Assembly: GCA_911728455.2 (NCBI GenBank)
Contig: OU452231.1
Coordinates: forward strand, 11,997,838-12,061,837
Direction: 5' to 3'
Length of the DNA: 64,000 nt
Source of the DNA: Marthasterias glacialis
Taxonomy: Eukaryota > Echinodermata > Asteroidea > Forcipulatida > Asteriidae
The number at the start of each line of letters is the position of its first letter. Position 1 is the stretch's first letter. Shown one piece after another: positions 62,732-64,000 of the stretch. The position numbers and the translations under genes are program-made. The notes under the pieces are model-generated. The model was not told where the DNA came from, did not search any database, and saw only the letters and a program-made list of their open reading frames with translations.

Positions 62732-64000
62732 CTGCCAGAAGACAAAAGAAGTCCAGGAAAGATACAGATTTAATATTGATGAAAACAATTCAAAGTTTTG
62801 CAAACACGTGATCAGTACGACTGAGAAAAAGTAGGGATGGTTTTAAAGACCAAGGTTGACTTTTTTTCAAATCAATTCAACTTATTGTTTTTTCTTTACA
62901 ATCGAAAAAATACAACTGATTAACCGAAACAATTTATTATAACAGCACGTTACATTTTCAAAGACAAATAAAGGAACTGGTACAAGTGTACCGCGAGTAT
63001 ATAAGAATAATAATGTTTATGTTTGTCTTAAATGCGTTAGATGTTAGTGGATGTATTCAATATATACGTCATCGTGATGGCTGTTTAATAATAACATTGT
63101 ACATAAATTTTATAATGCGCCGGGTCTGTCATAACTGACACTTCTAGCGCCAATTTATCAAATTTGGTGGAGTTTTTTTTATTATTAAGAGTTGGGTACA
63201 GCCAAGAAAAATTGTATACGACTACGGAATAATAATACATTGTACAACTTTAAAGGTATACAATACAAGGTGCAGAGGTGGCGCATATCGCGACCATGCC
63301 AGAAACACCGGGGCGGACCCCTTCTCTTTACGATAAGTGTATATACTGTGGGGTACTTTACGTGCATTACACAACACACAGGGACCAACGGATTTACAAC
63401 CCATCCGAAGGACGAAGCAATAACGGTTAAGTGTCTTGCTTAAGAACCACGGGTGTCAAGACCGGGACTCGAACCCACACTCTGCTGATCAGAAACACCA
63501 GAGCAAATTGAGTCCGGTGCACTTATGACCACTCGGCCACGATACGCCGAAGAGGTTTTCTTCTCAAAGTACTGTCACATACGTTGCATAAAATTCGTAT
63601 ATCATTAAAATAATACAAATGACACAATACTGGTAATACTTTCTGCCGCTCGACTGAAACAACCGTAGTTATAAAGCAAATTAATGACGGAAGGTTGTGA
63701 CGTGTAAACTTCCGATAGAGGGCGTCACGGGAGGGGAGTTTGAACTCAAAGGGCGTGGATGGCTTGATAGCACTACGGTGGATGGGGACACTGTTTTATT
63801 TGCGTTTCACCGTACTGTCTTGTTTCATAGTTTACCCAGTAGAAGACTTGACTTAAAAGTTGTTTCTTCCAAGGAAGACAACATTGGAGATTGTATGTAC
63901 GGTTTACACAATCATGCATCAACTGTTATTTCAACCTTTGTGTGATTTGATGTGACGGTTAACCTTTCACTCTCCTTTTCGGTTCTTGTTTCAAATTTAT
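62732..64000. other. Upstream flank or intron, no exon recognised
   Basis: This should hold the intron leading to the missing first exon. I looked for a minus-strand ATG followed by a hydrophobic signal sequence ending one base into a codon at a GT donor, and saw none. A tRNA-derived SINE occupies 63239-63545. The rest is unremarkable AT-rich sequence. Confidence 0.5.
63239..63545 (-). mobile_element. tRNA-derived SINE
   Basis: Minus-strand copy. The head is at the right (complement of cgtggccgagtggtc near 63527-63545), the B box is the complement of gggactcgaaccc (63465-63477), and the body reads acggatttacaacccatccg. Same family as 50398-50802. Confidence 0.75.

Noticed and set aside
63465-63545. 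Possible tRNA gene
   Set aside because: Only A-box and B-box words are kept, attached to a SINE body; no cloverleaf. The same applies to the tRNA-like words at 28603, 34754, 50398 and 53219.

Overview
The window is animal genomic DNA, AT-rich and crowded with small repeats. One very large, intron-rich gene on the minus strand fills almost all of it. The spliced protein is a fibrocystin-L (PKHD1L1) orthologue. Successive exons match, in order, segments of vertebrate PKHD1L1 as I remember it: the TIG1 start (GATRLTI.GEGF), the G8/beta-helix core (NQFATQTCFLGRFGEE, HAGQAFRLGRYPIHFHL) and the C-terminal ectodomain (NPSDCVDMDCD, GDYRIPK). The organism is probably a marine invertebrate deuterostome, with an echinoderm my best guess. 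That rests on divergence from vertebrates, compact introns and the repeat types, not on a database match.

I place 65 coding exons (62731 down to 4304), each bounded by AG and GT. Reading phase is preserved at every junction, giving about 4,658 codons to a TAA stop. Only the signal-peptide exon is missing; it must lie upstream of 62731 and I could not find it. Domain order is TIG1-3, PA14, a PKHD1L1-specific segment, TIG4-7, a cupredoxin-like domain, about seven more TIGs, G8 plus a right-handed beta-helix (one 1.64-kb exon), a second G8 plus beta-helix, a furin-type polybasic site, a juxtamembrane ectodomain, one transmembrane helix and a cytosolic tail.

The tail is the main surprise. Vertebrate PKHD1L1 ends in a very short tail. 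Here four exons encode about 225 residues, including a ubiquitin-like-looking segment and a C-terminal MYND-type zinc finger. With the conserved furin-type site, this suggests a receptor whose tail could signal or be released. Other features are a pair of diverged exon copies (16873-17047 and 16466-16640) with identical phases, so only one can be used per transcript, and two intronic tandem arrays built from partial copies of the adjacent exon, one carrying its 3' splice site and one its 5' splice site.

The rest is intron and flank: tRNA-derived SINEs, many hairpin MITE families with terminal inverted repeats (some nested or tandemly duplicated), a 1.2-kb non-autonomous DNA transposon at 59625-60826, microsatellites, about 4.3 kb of downstream flank and 1.3 kb of upstream flank. 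I saw no second protein-coding gene, no retroviral or other virus-like remnant, no rRNA and no CRISPR array.
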